46,139 nucleotides of DNA from Gemmatimonadales bacterium (GTDB taxonomy: Bacteria > Gemmatimonadota > Gemmatimonadetes > Longimicrobiales > Gaopeijiaceae). Of this stretch, positions 1 to 9,021 are shown in pieces; within the stretch, counting starts at the first letter, position 1, and the number at the start of each line of letters is the position of its first letter. The notes beneath the pieces were generated by a model. That model was not told where the DNA came from. It worked only from the letters and a program-made list of their open reading frames with translations, and did no database searches. The translations under genes were made by a program, and so were the position numbers. Location of the stretch: contig REBS01000130.1 of the NCBI GenBank assembly GCA_007692605.1, positions 1 through 46,139 on the forward strand, written 5' to 3'.

Positions 1-821
1 AGCCAGCCCATCGCCACCCCCACCATGGCGAAGGCCCCGAACTCGAGCTGAAACTGCATCCCGATCGGACCCCCGAGGGCGACCATCCGTCCCAGCGGTC
101 GCGCCCGCAGGATCCCGACCCGAAGAGGTCTCAGGTAGGGACGAAGGAGGGGCCAGGCGATCGCCAGGAGGATCGCGACCAGGCCCCAGCGCGAGATCGA
201 GCTGGCCATGGCCGACCCCACGGCCCCCAGCCGCGGCGCCCCCAGGTTCCCCCAGATGAGCACCCAGTTGAGCGCGACGTTCAGGAGATTCGCGGCCACG
301 ATCGTCCATACGATCGGTGCGACCCGGCTCATCGCCTGCAGGCTCTGGCGCAGCACCACGAACAGGTAGAAGGGGAGCACCCCGGGGATCGACCAGAGCG
401 CGTAGCGCGCCGCCACCGGGATCACCTCGCCCGGCTGTCGGGCCAGCCCGAAGGCCGACTCGGCCACGAGCAGACCGGCCACCGCGATCACGGTGAGCCC
501 GACCGCCAGCACGATCCCCCGCTGCATCGCGAGAGCGGCGGCCGGACGGTCCTGCGCCCCGATCGCCTGCGCGACCAGCGGATCGAGCCCCATGAGGAGC
601 CCCATCCCGAAGACCCCCACCATGAAGAAGTAGAGGTTCCCGAGCGCGACCGCCGCCAGGTCCACCGAAGACACCCGCCCCACCATCAGGGTGTCCACCA
701 GCCCCATCGAGTTCAGGCCGAGCTGTACGGCCACCACCGGCAGCGCGAGGGCGGCCGCGGAGCGCAGGTCTCCCCGCGTGGGAAGGCGCAGTGGATCAGT
801 TCGGAGCGGGGAGGCCCTCAC
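1..821 (-). CDS. MATE family efflux transporter, N-terminal part (runs off the window)
   Basis: Probable cation-coupled multidrug exporter of the inner membrane (MATE/NorM family). The minus strand is open from 821 to the window edge, about 273 codons. The translation is strongly hydrophobic and begins with the family's first-helix pattern (VVAVQLGLNSMGLVDTLMVG), followed by alternating helices and the short basic stretch before LGGPIGMQ that separates the two halves. A GTG at 821 is the most upstream usable start in frame; it lies inside the 3' end of the M14 peptidase gene, giving a 26-bp overlap and probable translational coupling. An internal ATG near 708 would delete part of helix 1 and is less likely. 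The C-terminal half is not in the window, so substrate and completeness cannot be judged. Family call is solid; start is moderate. Confidence 0.8.
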   Translation of the reverse strand, partial: MRASPLRTDPLRLPTRGDLRSAAALALPVVAVQLGLNSMGLVDTLMVGRVSSVDLAAVALGNLYFFMVGVFGMGLLMGLDPLVAQAIGAQDRPAAALAMQRGIVLAVGLTVIAVAGLLVAESAFGLARQPGEVIPVAARYALWSIPGVLPFYLFVVLRQSLQAMSRVAPIVWTIVAANLLNVALNWVLIWGNLGAPRLGAVGSAMASSISRWGLVAILLAIAWPLLRPYLRPLRVGILRARPLGRMVALGGPIGMQFQLEFGAFAMVGVAMGW

Positions 822-3483
822 CCGCGCCGACCAGTCCAAACCCCCGCATCCCGATCAGCGCCTCGCGATTCTCCGCCCCACTTCCGAGAATCGCGTTGAA
901 GAACAGCTTGTAGGTGCCCGTCGACTGAGCCCGGAACTGCGGCCGGAAGCCGATCAGGACGGCCTCGCCGTCTCCGACACGCGCCCGCACCACGGCGGCC
1001 TTTCCGGCCAGGTGCTCTTCGGCTCCGACCTCCCAGCCGCTCATCAGCAGGTCGGATTCGGCGTAGCGGCCGACCACGTCGACCCGATCCTCGTCGAGCA
1101 CCTCCCAGGCCCGAGAATTCTGATAGAACGAGGCCGTCTGATCGGGCATGCCGAAGCCGATCGGGTGGCTCCCGTCGAACTCGGTCCGGATCAGCGACCC
1201 CGGAATGAAGAGCTCCGCCCTCGAGAGCCCCGAGGTGGCGTTGCTCACCGGAAGGTCGAGCGCCTGGATGGCGAAGTCGCCCGCCCCGTCGAAGGTGACC
1301 AGGGTTCCGCCCGCCTCGACCCATGCCCTCAGGTTCGCGGCGCCCTCTTCTCCGACCCCGCCGATGTAGGGCTCAGGCATCCGGCCCGGCGGATTGCCAT
1401 TCATGATCGACCCTGCGCCCTGGTCCGCGAAGAGGATTACATCGTAGTCGGACAGATCCCCGTTCTGCAGGTCGGCATTGCGGATGGTGTCGGGCTGGAA
1501 GCCGTATTCGTGGAAGATGTAGCGCGTCCAGCCTTCATCCATGTTGCCCGTCCAGGGCATGTACATCCCGAGTCGGGGCGCGTCGAGCGGCTCCATCGCC
1601 ACCTGCGGCACCCCGTCCAGGGCGATCAGATCGATCCCGGTCTCTTCGGCCACCGCACGGATCCGGTCCGATCCGCCCGCACCGGCCTCGACCACGAAGG
1701 CTCCGGGGACCAGCTCCTCACCCCCGGCGGTGAAGGCCTGGGTGACCCAGTGCAGCCGCTCTCCCTCGTGCATAAGGCGGTTCGCGGCGATACGTGCCGA
1801 ATTCGGCTGCCCCGAAAAGGCGTATCCGAAGCTCCCGGATCCCGCCACCCGGCTCTCGGGCGGGGGTAGCCGGTCCACCGGCTCGACCTGGGCCTCGAAG
1901 GGCTCCTCGACGCGCACGACGTTGACCGTCATCTGCATGGGAAGGGTCCAGCCGGCCAGCCCGCCGTAGGGAGGCTCCGGAGGCCCACCCGGGTAGAGCT
2001 CACGCTGCGGGTGCTCCTGCTTTTCCATCAGATCCATCAGGTGGGCCCGGAAGGCCTGACCGACGAAGGCCACGTAGGTGCCCTCCGGATACTGCGTTCC
2101 TCCGGCCGTGAAGGGCTGCGTGGCCCGGTGAACCTCGACCCCACCCCGGCGAAGCACGTTCAGCATTTCGACCGCTTCGCCCCGATCCCACTGCTCCTCC
2201 ATCGGAACCACGTAGGCAAAGGGCCCGCCCTCGCGTCCGTCCCGGATCTGCTGGGCGCCCATCCGATACTTGTTGTAGAGCCAGTCCTCCCTGAGCCGGG
2301 AGCCGATGTCGAGCGACCCCATCGACGAGACGAAGTGGTACTCCACCGCGTCGGCCAGGCGAGCCCAACCCCCTTCCCAGGGATTCGAGTAGTAGATCGA
2401 GGGCTCGACCATCGAGATCTCGCGCGAGCCGGCCCGGATCGACTCGGGAAGATCGTCGGGATCGTGGTACAGGGGCGACGCGAACCGGTGTGCCACCTCG
2501 GAGAGGATCCCCACCTGGTTGTGGAAGTAGGGCGCGGTGCGCATGCCTCCGTTCCACCACATCGTGAAGGTGAGCCCCGAGACCACCCCGGGCATCTCGA
2601 GCTCTTCGAAGCGCTTCGCCATGTGCTCACCGACCATGTTCACGCCGCGCACCACCAGCGGGTGGATGTGCGGGTTCAGGGGGTCCGAGAAGGGCGGGAT
2701 GAAGATCCGGGTCGGAAAGGGGGAGTGCTGGTGGTGATTGAACACGATCTGGGGGTACCACCGCTCGTAGAGCTGGTGAGCGACCGCCTGCGTCTCGACC
2801 TGGCGCAGCATGAACCAGTCCCGATTGATGTCGTGCCCCACATACTCGTGCCAGACCTCGGGCGGTGCGGTGAACTCATGATCGGTACGGGCCACGCCCC
2901 GATACCAGTCGACCATGATCGTGTGGCCGTCGGGGTTCATCTGCGGCATGAGCAGGAGGATCACGTCATCGCGGATCCGGCGGACCTCGTCGGACTCGTC
3001 GGTGGCCATGTGGTGCGCAAGAAGGGGCGCATGCTGGGCCGTCGCCACCTCGGCCGAGTGCAGCCCGGTGTCGATCCAGACGATCGCCTTGCCTTCGCGC
3101 GCCAGCTCCCTGGCCTCGTCGGGCGTCAGGTCGTCGGCCCGGGCCAGGCGCTCCGAGATCTCGCGCCAGCGGTCCAGCTGTGCGATGTTCTCCTCGGACG
3201 AGATATAGAGGAGGTAGAGAGGCTCCCCGCGCACGGAGCGACCGATCTCCTCCATCTCGACTCTCGGGCTCGAAGCGGCGAGGGTCTCGTAGTATCCGTA
3301 CAGCTGCTCCAGGTCGGCGAGCATGTAATCGGAGCCGAGCTCGAAGCCGATCACATCATTCGGATGCGGAACGGTCTGGGCCGAAAGGGCGCCCGCGGAC
3401 GGCGCGAACTGCGCCCCGACCGGAACCAGGAGCGAGAGGGCGAAGAGGGTGCAGATCAAGCGGAAGGGAGCGGTACGAATCAT
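796..3483 (-). CDS. Secreted M14 family zinc carboxypeptidase
   Basis: 895-residue exported peptidase. Residues 1 to about 25 are a Sec signal peptide (basic n-region, LICTLFALSLLVPVGA). The M14 catalytic domain follows: zinc-ligand motif HSAE (H142, E145), MNPDGH near 182-187, NRDW (substrate-carboxylate Asn-Arg) at 220-223, the third ligand in the His cluster at 250-253, and the likely general base E329 in GILSEVA. The C-terminal ~450 residues match the long non-catalytic extension of large bacterial M14 proteins, with a glutaminase-fold-like stretch (VILFADQGAG, WVEAGGTLVTFDGAG). Expected role is extracytoplasmic digestion of peptides for nutrition. It is first in a unit with the overlapping MATE gene, and a TTGACG/TATTCT promoter sits about 100 bp upstream. 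Catalytic residues appear intact. Confidence 0.93.
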   Translation of the reverse strand: MIRTAPFRLICTLFALSLLVPVGAQFAPSAGALSAQTVPHPNDVIGFELGSDYMLADLEQLYGYYETLAASSPRVEMEEIGRSVRGEPLYLLYISSEENIAQLDRWREISERLARADDLTPDEARELAREGKAIVWIDTGLHSAEVATAQHAPLLAHHMATDESDEVRRIRDDVILLLMPQMNPDGHTIMVDWYRGVARTDHEFTAPPEVWHEYVGHDINRDWFMLRQVETQAVAHQLYERWYPQIVFNHHQHSPFPTRIFIPPFSDPLNPHIHPLVVRGVNMVGEHMAKRFEELEMPGVVSGLTFTMWWNGGMRTAPYFHNQVGILSEVAHRFASPLYHDPDDLPESIRAGSREISMVEPSIYYSNPWEGGWARLADAVEYHFVSSMGSLDIGSRLREDWLYNKYRMGAQQIRDGREGGPFAYVVPMEEQWDRGEAVEMLNVLRRGGVEVHRATQPFTAGGTQYPEGTYVAFVGQAFRAHLMDLMEKQEHPQRELYPGGPPEPPYGGLAGWTLPMQMTVNVVRVEEPFEAQVEPVDRLPPPESRVAGSGSFGYAFSGQPNSARIAANRLMHEGERLHWVTQAFTAGGEELVPGAFVVEAGAGGSDRIRAVAEETGIDLIALDGVPQVAMEPLDAPRLGMYMPWTGNMDEGWTRYIFHEYGFQPDTIRNADLQNGDLSDYDVILFADQGAGSIMNGNPPGRMPEPYIGGVGEEGAANLRAWVEAGGTLVTFDGAGDFAIQALDLPVSNATSGLSRAELFIPGSLIRTEFDGSHPIGFGMPDQTASFYQNSRAWEVLDEDRVDVVGRYAESDLLMSGWEVGAEEHLAGKAAVVRARVGDGEAVLIGFRPQFRAQSTGTYKLFFNAILGSGAENREALIGMRGFGLVGAGEGLPAPN

Positions 3484-3581
3484 CCGGAACGGTCCTCGAA
3501 AGAAGGTCGTGCGTGGCCGGGCGATCGAGCTTCGGCGCCGTCGGGTCCACGAGCATGGCTGGGCTGTCTTCGTGTACGGGC

Positions 3582-3611
3582 AGAATAGGGGATCGGAGCC
3601 GATCCCGTCAA
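3582..3611 (-). promoter_or_regulatory. Promoter with embedded dyad for the M14-MATE unit
   Basis: Read on the minus strand: -35 TTGACG (3611-3606), an 18-bp spacer and -10 TATTCT (3587-3582). The spacer contains the dyad GATCGG-AG-CCGATC (3591-3604), which is placed where a repressor would block RNA polymerase. The motifs are seen directly; regulator and activity are inferred. Confidence 0.5.
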
Positions 3612-3636
3612 CGAACCCGGCTCACGGCAGCGCTCG

Positions 3637-4299
3637 ATGACCAGCCCCGCCGGCCCACGTCCCGAGGTCGAAGTCCGGCCCGCCCGCAGCCGGGACCTTC
3701 TGGATCTTGTCGAGCTCTCACGCGAGATCTGGGGCACCCTCGAAGGCTGGAAGGCTCCCGAGCTGATCCATCACCAGGAGCTCTTTCCCGAGGGGCAGCT
3801 GGTCGCCGCGGAGCCCGACGGCGAGCGGGTCCTGGGGATGGCCGTATCGCTGATCCTCCATTCCGACGTCTGGCCCCTGACCGCGAGCTGGGACGAACTC
3901 ACCGGGCATGGTCGACTCGACACCCACACCCCGGGCGGCGACCTCCTCTACGCCGCAGGCGTCGCTGTCCACCCCGACGCCCAGGGCCGGGGGATCGGAT
4001 CTCAATTGTATCGGGCTCGCGAGCGACTGGTCAAAACGTGGGGGCTTCGCGCGATCCGTGCGGGGGCCCGGATCCCCGGATACCACCGGGTGGCCTCCGA
4101 GGTCACCCCCGAAGCGTACGTCGAGTCCGTGGTCCGGGGTGAGCGCACCGACCCGACCCTCTCCTTCCAGCTCGCCATGGGCTTTGAGGTGCTGGGGGTG
4201 GCCCGCAACTACCTCGAGATCGACCTGGAGAGCATGGGCGCGGCCGCCATTGTGGAATGGCGCCCCTCCCCCGTACCTTCGCAGTCTTCACCTTCATGA
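3637..4299 (+). CDS. GNAT family N-acetyltransferase
   Basis: 220-residue cytoplasmic acetyltransferase. The acetyl-CoA binding core is clear: beta4 and the pyrophosphate-loop signature GVAVHPDAQGRGIGSQLY (about residues 107-124), followed by an alpha-helix and the RAGARIPGYH segment. The N-terminus (VEVRPARSRDLLDLVELSREIWG) is the usual GNAT beta1-alpha1. The acceptor substrate cannot be read from sequence; members of this shape acetylate small amines or peptides. The ATG at 3637 starts directly at the domain and is divergent from the M14 gene with 153 bp between them. The M28 peptidase begins 77 bp downstream on the same strand. Confidence 0.85.
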   Translation: MTSPAGPRPEVEVRPARSRDLLDLVELSREIWGTLEGWKAPELIHHQELFPEGQLVAAEPDGERVLGMAVSLILHSDVWPLTASWDELTGHGRLDTHTPGGDLLYAAGVAVHPDAQGRGIGSQLYRARERLVKTWGLRAIRAGARIPGYHRVASEVTPEAYVESVVRGERTDPTLSFQLAMGFEVLGVARNYLEIDLESMGAAAIVEWRPSPVPSQSSPS

Positions 4300-4376
4300 T
4301 CGAACCCCGAAGAGCCCGGGCGCTCCCAACGGTGGTGCCCCGTACCTCGCATCCCAGTCTCCCAAGGAGAACGCCC

Positions 4377-5693
4377 ATGCGGCTTCCCACCTTCATCGTC
4401 GCGAGCGGAGCGCTCGCATTCAGTCTTCTCCTCGCCCCGGCGTCCGACGCCCGGGCCCAGTCCACCGACCCCTCCCTCGATCCCCGGATTCAGGAGCTGG
4501 TCCGTTCGGTCGACCCGGACCGTCTGCAGGCCATCGTCGAGCGACTCGCCTCGTTCGGCACCCGCCACACCCTGTCGACGACCGAGCACCCCGAATGGGG
4601 GATCGGAGCGGCCCGGCAGTGGATGCTCGAAGAGATGGCCTCCTATTCCGACCGGCTCGAGGTGTCGTTCGACGCCTACGACGTCGAGCCCGGCGGACGG
4701 ATCCAGGTGCGCACCGACCTGCGCAACGTGCAGGCGATCCTTCCCGGCCGCAGTGACCGCCGGATCTACGTCAGCGGCCACTACGATTCGGTCGTCTACG
4801 GGGACTACGACGAGGACGCGGTGCCGCAGGCGCCCACCGACGGGCAGTGGGACAATTACGCGCCCGGGGCGAACGACGATGCCAGCGGTACCGCGATCGC
4901 GATGGAGCTGGCCCGGATCTTCGCCCAGAGCGGGCTGGAGTTCGACGCCACCCTCGTGTTCATCGGCTTCGCCGGCGAGGAGCAGGGGCTCGTGGGCGCC
5001 CGACTGCACGCGGAGCGGATGGTCGAGGAAGAGGTCGAGATCACCGCGGTCTTCAACAACGACATGATCGGAAATTCGACGGGGGGTACCGGAATCGTCG
5101 ACTCCCGCACGGTCCGGATCTTCTCTCCCGGCCCCGAGGACTCGATCTCCCGGCAGCTCGCCCGCTACATCCGTCGGATCGGCTCGCTCTACGTGCCGGG
5201 CCACGAAATCCGACTGATCGCCCGCGAGGACCGCTTCGGCCGGGGCGGGGACCACACCCCCTTCAACCAGAACGGCTTCGCGGGGGTCCGCTTCACCGAG
5301 TCACGCGAGAACTTCGAGCGCCAGCACACCGTGCTCGACACCCCCGACGGGGTCGACCCCGCGTACCTCGCCGACAACGCCCGCGTCAACGTGGCCGGAG
5401 TGGCCTCGCTCGCGCTCGCGCCCCCGGCCCCCGGGGTCTCCTTCAACATGCTCCGCCGGGGCGGCGGCTACGACGCCCAGATCCAGTGGCGGCAGGTCGA
5501 AGGGGCGGCGGGCTACCGGATCGTCTGGCGCGAGGCCTGGACCCCCGACTGGGAGCACTCGCTGTATGTGGGTGACGTCACCGAGTTCATCCTCGAGGAC
5601 ATCTCGATCGACGACTACGTCTTCGGGGTCGCCGCCGTGGGGCCCGGCGGACACGAGTCGCTGGTCTCTGCCTACGTGCGCCCGCCCCGCTGA
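4377..5693 (+). CDS. Secreted M28 family aminopeptidase with C-terminal FN3-like domain
   Basis: 438-residue exported di-zinc aminopeptidase. The frame is open from further upstream, but ATG 4377 is chosen because AAGGAG lies 10 bp before it and it starts a textbook signal peptide (MRLPTFIVAS...DARAQ, cleavage after about residue 28). All M28 metal and catalytic positions are visible: H135 in GHYDS, D167 in NDDASG, E201/E202 in GFAGEEQG, D229 in NNDMIGN and H293 in GDHTPF. Residues from about 360 on (VSFNMLRRGGGYDAQIQWRQVEGAAGYRIVWRE) look like a fibronectin type III-like domain. Role: trimming N-terminal residues from extracellular peptides, complementing the M14 and S9 peptidases here. The gene ends at a strong hairpin. 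Confidence 0.93.
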   Translation: MRLPTFIVASGALAFSLLLAPASDARAQSTDPSLDPRIQELVRSVDPDRLQAIVERLASFGTRHTLSTTEHPEWGIGAARQWMLEEMASYSDRLEVSFDAYDVEPGGRIQVRTDLRNVQAILPGRSDRRIYVSGHYDSVVYGDYDEDAVPQAPTDGQWDNYAPGANDDASGTAIAMELARIFAQSGLEFDATLVFIGFAGEEQGLVGARLHAERMVEEEVEITAVFNNDMIGNSTGGTGIVDSRTVRIFSPGPEDSISRQLARYIRRIGSLYVPGHEIRLIAREDRFGRGGDHTPFNQNGFAGVRFTESRENFERQHTVLDTPDGVDPAYLADNARVNVAGVASLALAPPAPGVSFNMLRRGGGYDAQIQWRQVEGAAGYRIVWREAWTPDWEHSLYVGDVTEFILEDISIDDYVFGVAAVGPGGHESLVSAYVRPPR

Positions 5694-5730
5694 GACCGTG
5701 CGGTGAGCCGGACCCTGCAGTGAGCCCCCG

Positions 5731-5768
5731 CGATGAGGGGCCGGCGGTTCAGCCCCGGCCCCTCATCG
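5731..5768. terminator. Bidirectional terminator-type hairpin between M28 and asd
   Basis: A perfect 14-bp inverted repeat: CGATGAGGGGCCGG (5731-5744) and its complement (5755-5768) around a 10-nt loop. It lies 38 bp after the M28 stop and contains the asd stop codon (5765-5763) in its right arm. No T-tract is evident, but position between convergent genes and stem strength favour transcription termination. Confidence 0.65.
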
Positions 5769-6751
5769 ATCGTCGGTCGGCACCGGGGGCGTGATCCCGG
5801 GGATGCGCTCCTCGGCGATCGCCAGCTCGGCGCACAGCAGCGCGCCCCCTGCGGCGCCCCGCACCGTGTTGTGCGAGAGGATCGCCATGCGGACGTCGGT
5901 GAGTGGACAGGGGCGAACCCGGCCGACGCTCACCGCCATTCCCTGCTCGCGATCCCGGTGCAGGCGCGGCTGGGGAGCGGTGGGCTCGTCGAGCACGTGG
6001 ATCGGGCGGCGCGGCGCCGAGGGCAGCCCCAGCTCCTGCGGAAGCCCCCGAAAGTCCGAGAGGACCGCACGGACCGCCTCGACCTCGACCCGCTCGCCCA
6101 GCTGGATCGAGACCATCGCCATGTGCCCGTCCGAGACCGGCACCCGGGTGCACTGCGCCGAGATCGAGAGCTGGGCCTCGTCGATGCCCCCGCCCGCCCG
6201 TCCCAGCCGACCGAGGATCTTTCGCGGCTCGGACTCCAGCTTCTCCTCTTCTCCCTCGATGAAGGGGAGGACGTTGTCCTGGATCGCCATCGCCGGCACC
6301 CCGGGCATCCCGGCACCCGAGAGCGCCTGCAGGGTGACCACGTGCACCCGTTCGACCCCGAAGGCCCGGTGCAGCGGACCCAGGACCATCGCGACCCCGA
6401 TCGTCGAGCAGTTCGGGTTCGTGATGATCCCCGCCCCGTCGGGCACGTCCTGGTCCTCGAGCAACCGGAGATGCCCGGGATTCACCTCGGGAACCAGGAG
6501 CGGAACGTCGCGATCCATCCGGTGCGAACGGGCGTTCGACACCACGAGGATCCCGGCTCTCGCGAAGGCGGCACTCCCTGCTGCCAGTCGACGGCGTCGC
6601 CGTAGCGCTGCCCCGCCGAGCGCTCCGAGGCGGCGACAACCGCCAGGTGGAACCAGGGGTGATCCTGCAGAAGGCGCACGAAACGCTGCCCCACCGTTCC
6701 CGTGGCCCCGAGCACCGCGACCGGGATTCTCGACTCACCCGACTTCGTCAT
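5763..6751 (-). pseudogene. asd: Aspartate-semialdehyde dehydrogenase, broken by internal deletion and frameshift
   Basis: The start (ATG 6751, GAGGGG 5 bp upstream) gives a normal N-terminus: [17 protein letters not shown], a Rossmann NADP motif, then [17 protein letters not shown] and [10 protein letters not shown]. Right after DWQQG the family sequence is lost, and the gene resumes in a different frame at [19 protein letters not shown] (near 6568). About 40 residues, including the usual VFSALDA strand of the cofactor domain, are absent. Everything downstream is normal: catalytic Cys in NPNCSTIG, SGAGMPG, and the C-terminus to 5763. Intact Asd makes aspartate semialdehyde for Lys/Met/Thr synthesis, so this copy should be inactive. 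It is either a real deletion with a second copy elsewhere or an assembly defect. The 5' end overlaps the exchanger gene by 17 bp. Confidence 0.85.
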
Positions 6752-7877
6752 GCGTCCCCTCTTCATGTTCGTCCGCTTCCGGATCCTCTTCTCCACGGAT
6801 CACTCTCATTCCGACGACTCCCAAGGTCACCAGAGTGATCGGAACGAGAAAGGCCGCGAAGAGAACCCACATCGACTCCCGGACCGGATGCCCCAGAACC
6901 TCGAGCACGAGGAGCGCCAGGTAGGCGAGCCAGTAGAAGAGGAAGACCCCGCCCTCCCACCGATCGATCCGGTGCCCCGTGGCCGCGAAGGGAAGCAGAG
7001 CGATCGCGGCCCCCAGCATCAGGGGAACATCGAACCGGATCAGGCTCTCGGCCACCTCGAGGGAGACGGGAGAAAGCACCGCTCCGACACCGAGTACGAG
7101 GAAGAGATTGTACAGGTTGGAGCCCACGATACTCCCGACGGCCAGATCCCCGCGCCCTCGAAGCGCGGCGTTCACCGACGTCGCGATTTCGGGAAGCGAG
7201 GTCCCCGCCGCCAGTACCGTCAGGCCGACGATCGGCTCGGGCACGCCGAACACGGCGGCCAGCTCCGTCGCTCCGGTCACCACCCAGCTCGCGCCCCAGA
7301 CCAGCCCGCCGGCACCCCCGGCGACCAGAAGGATGGATACGGGGACACCGGGAGACCCGGACGGGACCGAACTCCGGAGGGGGTCACGACCTTCCTTGCG
7401 GTCCATGGCACGGTCGTCGTAGCGCGCCGTCTGCGAGGCTCGGATCCCGGCGCCCGCCAGGTGGAGGGTGTAGACGACGGCCAGGCTCAGCAGGACGAGC
7501 CCCTCTCCGCGGCCGAGTGAGCCGTCCAGCACGAACCCCAGGGTCAGCAGGGAGGCGGCAATCAGCAGGGGGACATCTCTCCGGATCACGGGAGCGGTGA
7601 CGCGAAGGGTCCCGATGAGTGCAGCGAGTCCCAGGATGAACAGGACGTTGAACAGGTTCGAGCCGACCACATTGCCCACCGCCAGTCCCGGGTGCCCCCC
7701 CAGCGCGGCGCGCACGGTGACCAGGACCTCGGGAGACGAGGTGCCGAGCGCCACGACCGTCAGTCCGACCAGGAGAGGGGGCACCCTCATCCGGGCGGCG
7801 AGCGCCGCAGCCCCGCGAACGAGTCCCTCGGCGCCGACGATCAGCAGGATCGTGCCGAGGGTGAGATAGAGCAGCAT
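6735..7877 (-). CDS. CaCA family calcium/sodium antiporter (YrbG-like)
   Basis: 380-residue inner-membrane cation exchanger with the two inverted alpha-repeats of the family: GTSSPE with [10 protein letters not shown] in the first half and GTSLPE with [10 protein letters not shown] in the second, each on hydrophobic helices. A Ser/Arg/Asp-rich cytoplasmic loop ([17 protein letters not shown]) separates the halves. ATG 7877 is chosen because it starts directly with the first helix ([20 protein letters not shown]); the frame extends upstream to 8033 but that part is not membrane-like. The C-terminus ends in an acidic/His tail ([16 protein letters not shown]) that may sense or bind cations. Its last 17 bp overlap the start of asd, so the two are probably co-transcribed although functionally unrelated. 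Confidence 0.88.
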   Translation of the reverse strand: MLLYLTLGTILLIVGAEGLVRGAAALAARMRVPPLLVGLTVVALGTSSPEVLVTVRAALGGHPGLAVGNVVGSNLFNVLFILGLAALIGTLRVTAPVIRRDVPLLIAASLLTLGFVLDGSLGRGEGLVLLSLAVVYTLHLAGAGIRASQTARYDDRAMDRKEGRDPLRSSVPSGSPGVPVSILLVAGGAGGLVWGASWVVTGATELAAVFGVPEPIVGLTVLAAGTSLPEIATSVNAALRGRGDLAVGSIVGSNLYNLFLVLGVGAVLSPVSLEVAESLIRFDVPLMLGAAIALLPFAATGHRIDRWEGGVFLFYWLAYLALLVLEVLGHPVRESMWVLFAAFLVPITLVTLGVVGMRVIRGEEDPEADEHEEGTHDEVG

Positions 7878-8031
7878 TCGATCGGTCCCGTCGGCGGAAG
7901 TGAGGTGGGCGGACGCCGCGGGGACGGACCCGGCGGGTCGGCCCTCGGGGTTGCTCCAGCTCCCACGGTGATGGATCTTCCGCACGTCCGCAATCGTTCC
8001 GGCTCCCTCCGCCCCTTTCCCGACCCCTCTC

Positions 8032-9021
8032 ATGCCGCTTCAGACCGCGCTGACCCGCGATGCCGGGATCGATATCCCCCTCATCTGCGGCGCCATGTAC
8101 CCGTGCTCGAATCCGGAGCTGGTCGCCGCCGTCTCCGAAGCGGGGGGGCTCGGGGTCATCCAGCCGATCTCCCTCACCTACATCCACGGGCATGAATTCC
8201 GCGAAGGGATCCGCTTCATCCGGTCGCTCACCGACAAGCCGGTCGGGATGAACGCCCTGATCGAAGGCAACTCGAGCCGATACCGGGCCCGAATGGAAGA
8301 GTGGATCGACGTGGCGCTCGAAGAGGGCGTGCGCTTCTTCGTCACCTCGCTGGGCAAGCCCGACTGGGTCGTCGAGCGGGTGCACGCGGTGGGAGGCAAG
8401 GTCTACCACGACGTGACGGAGCGTCGCTGGGCCGAGAAGGGCCTGGAATCGGGGGTCGACGGGCTGATCGGGGTCAACCGCCGCGCCGGAGGGCATCCCG
8501 GCCCACGCTCGGCCAGAGAGCTCCTCGAGGAGATCGCCGACCTCGGCGTGCCGGTCGTCTGCGCCGGCGGGATCGGCGATGCCCCCGACTTCGTCGAGGC
8601 GCTCGAGATGGGCTACGACGGCGTACAGATGGGCACGCGCTTCATCGCGACCCCCGAGTGCCGGGCCGCCGACGGCTACAAGGAGGCGATCGTCAAGGCC
8701 GACGCCGAGGACATCGTCTGGTCGGAGCGGATCACGGGGGTTCCGGTGGCGGTCCTGAACACGCCCTACGTGCAGGCCATGGGGACCCGGGCCGGCCCCC
8801 TCGCCCGCAGGCTCCTCCGGTGGCGGCCCACCAAGCACTGGATGCGAACCCTCTACGCGTTGCGTTCGATGCGCAAGCTCGGCAAGGCCTCGCTCGACGA
8901 ATCGGGCCGAGACCAGTACTGGCAGGCGGGCAAGTCGGTCGAGGGCGTCGAGGCCCTCGAGCCGGCCGGAGAGATCGTGAAGCGGTTTGCAGCCGCCGCC
9001 CGGGCGGGAGAATCGAAGTGA
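8032..9021 (+). CDS. Nitronate monooxygenase-like FMN enzyme (NMO/2-nitropropane dioxygenase family)
   Basis: 329-residue TIM-barrel flavoprotein. The N-terminal IPLICGAMYPCSNPELVAAVSEAGGLGVIQP is the family's opening strand-helix with the AGGLG turn. VPVVCAGGIGDAPDFVEALEMGYDGVQMGTRFIATPE is the FMN-phosphate binding region, with the typical GGIG and GTRF motifs, and RRAGGH (about residues 153-158) sits at the catalytic-loop position. Known members oxidise nitronates or act as NAD(P)H-dependent flavin reductases or enoyl reductases; which applies here is not decidable. The stop overlaps the GTG start of the MutS-like gene (GTGA), so this is the first gene of a coupled run ending in the sigma factor and kinase. 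ATG 8032 starts directly at the domain; the first base pairs abut the divergent upstream region of the exchanger. Confidence 0.85.
   Translation: MPLQTALTRDAGIDIPLICGAMYPCSNPELVAAVSEAGGLGVIQPISLTYIHGHEFREGIRFIRSLTDKPVGMNALIEGNSSRYRARMEEWIDVALEEGVRFFVTSLGKPDWVVERVHAVGGKVYHDVTERRWAEKGLESGVDGLIGVNRRAGGHPGPRSARELLEEIADLGVPVVCAGGIGDAPDFVEALEMGYDGVQMGTRFIATPECRAADGYKEAIVKADAEDIVWSERITGVPVAVLNTPYVQAMGTRAGPLARRLLRWRPTKHWMRTLYALRSMRKLGKASLDESGRDQYWQAGKSVEGVEALEPAGEIVKRFAAAARAGESK

Noticed and set aside
2011..3588. Long open frame on the plus strand opposite the M14 gene
   Set aside because: Arg/His/Val-rich antisense frame typical of high-GC DNA; no family resemblance, and the opposite strand has a complete catalytic M14 domain.
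8301..9017. Upstream extension of the MutS-like frame through the NMO gene
   Set aside because: The translated part is Arg/Gly-rich shadow sequence; the GTG at 9018 with GGGAG fits the real start.
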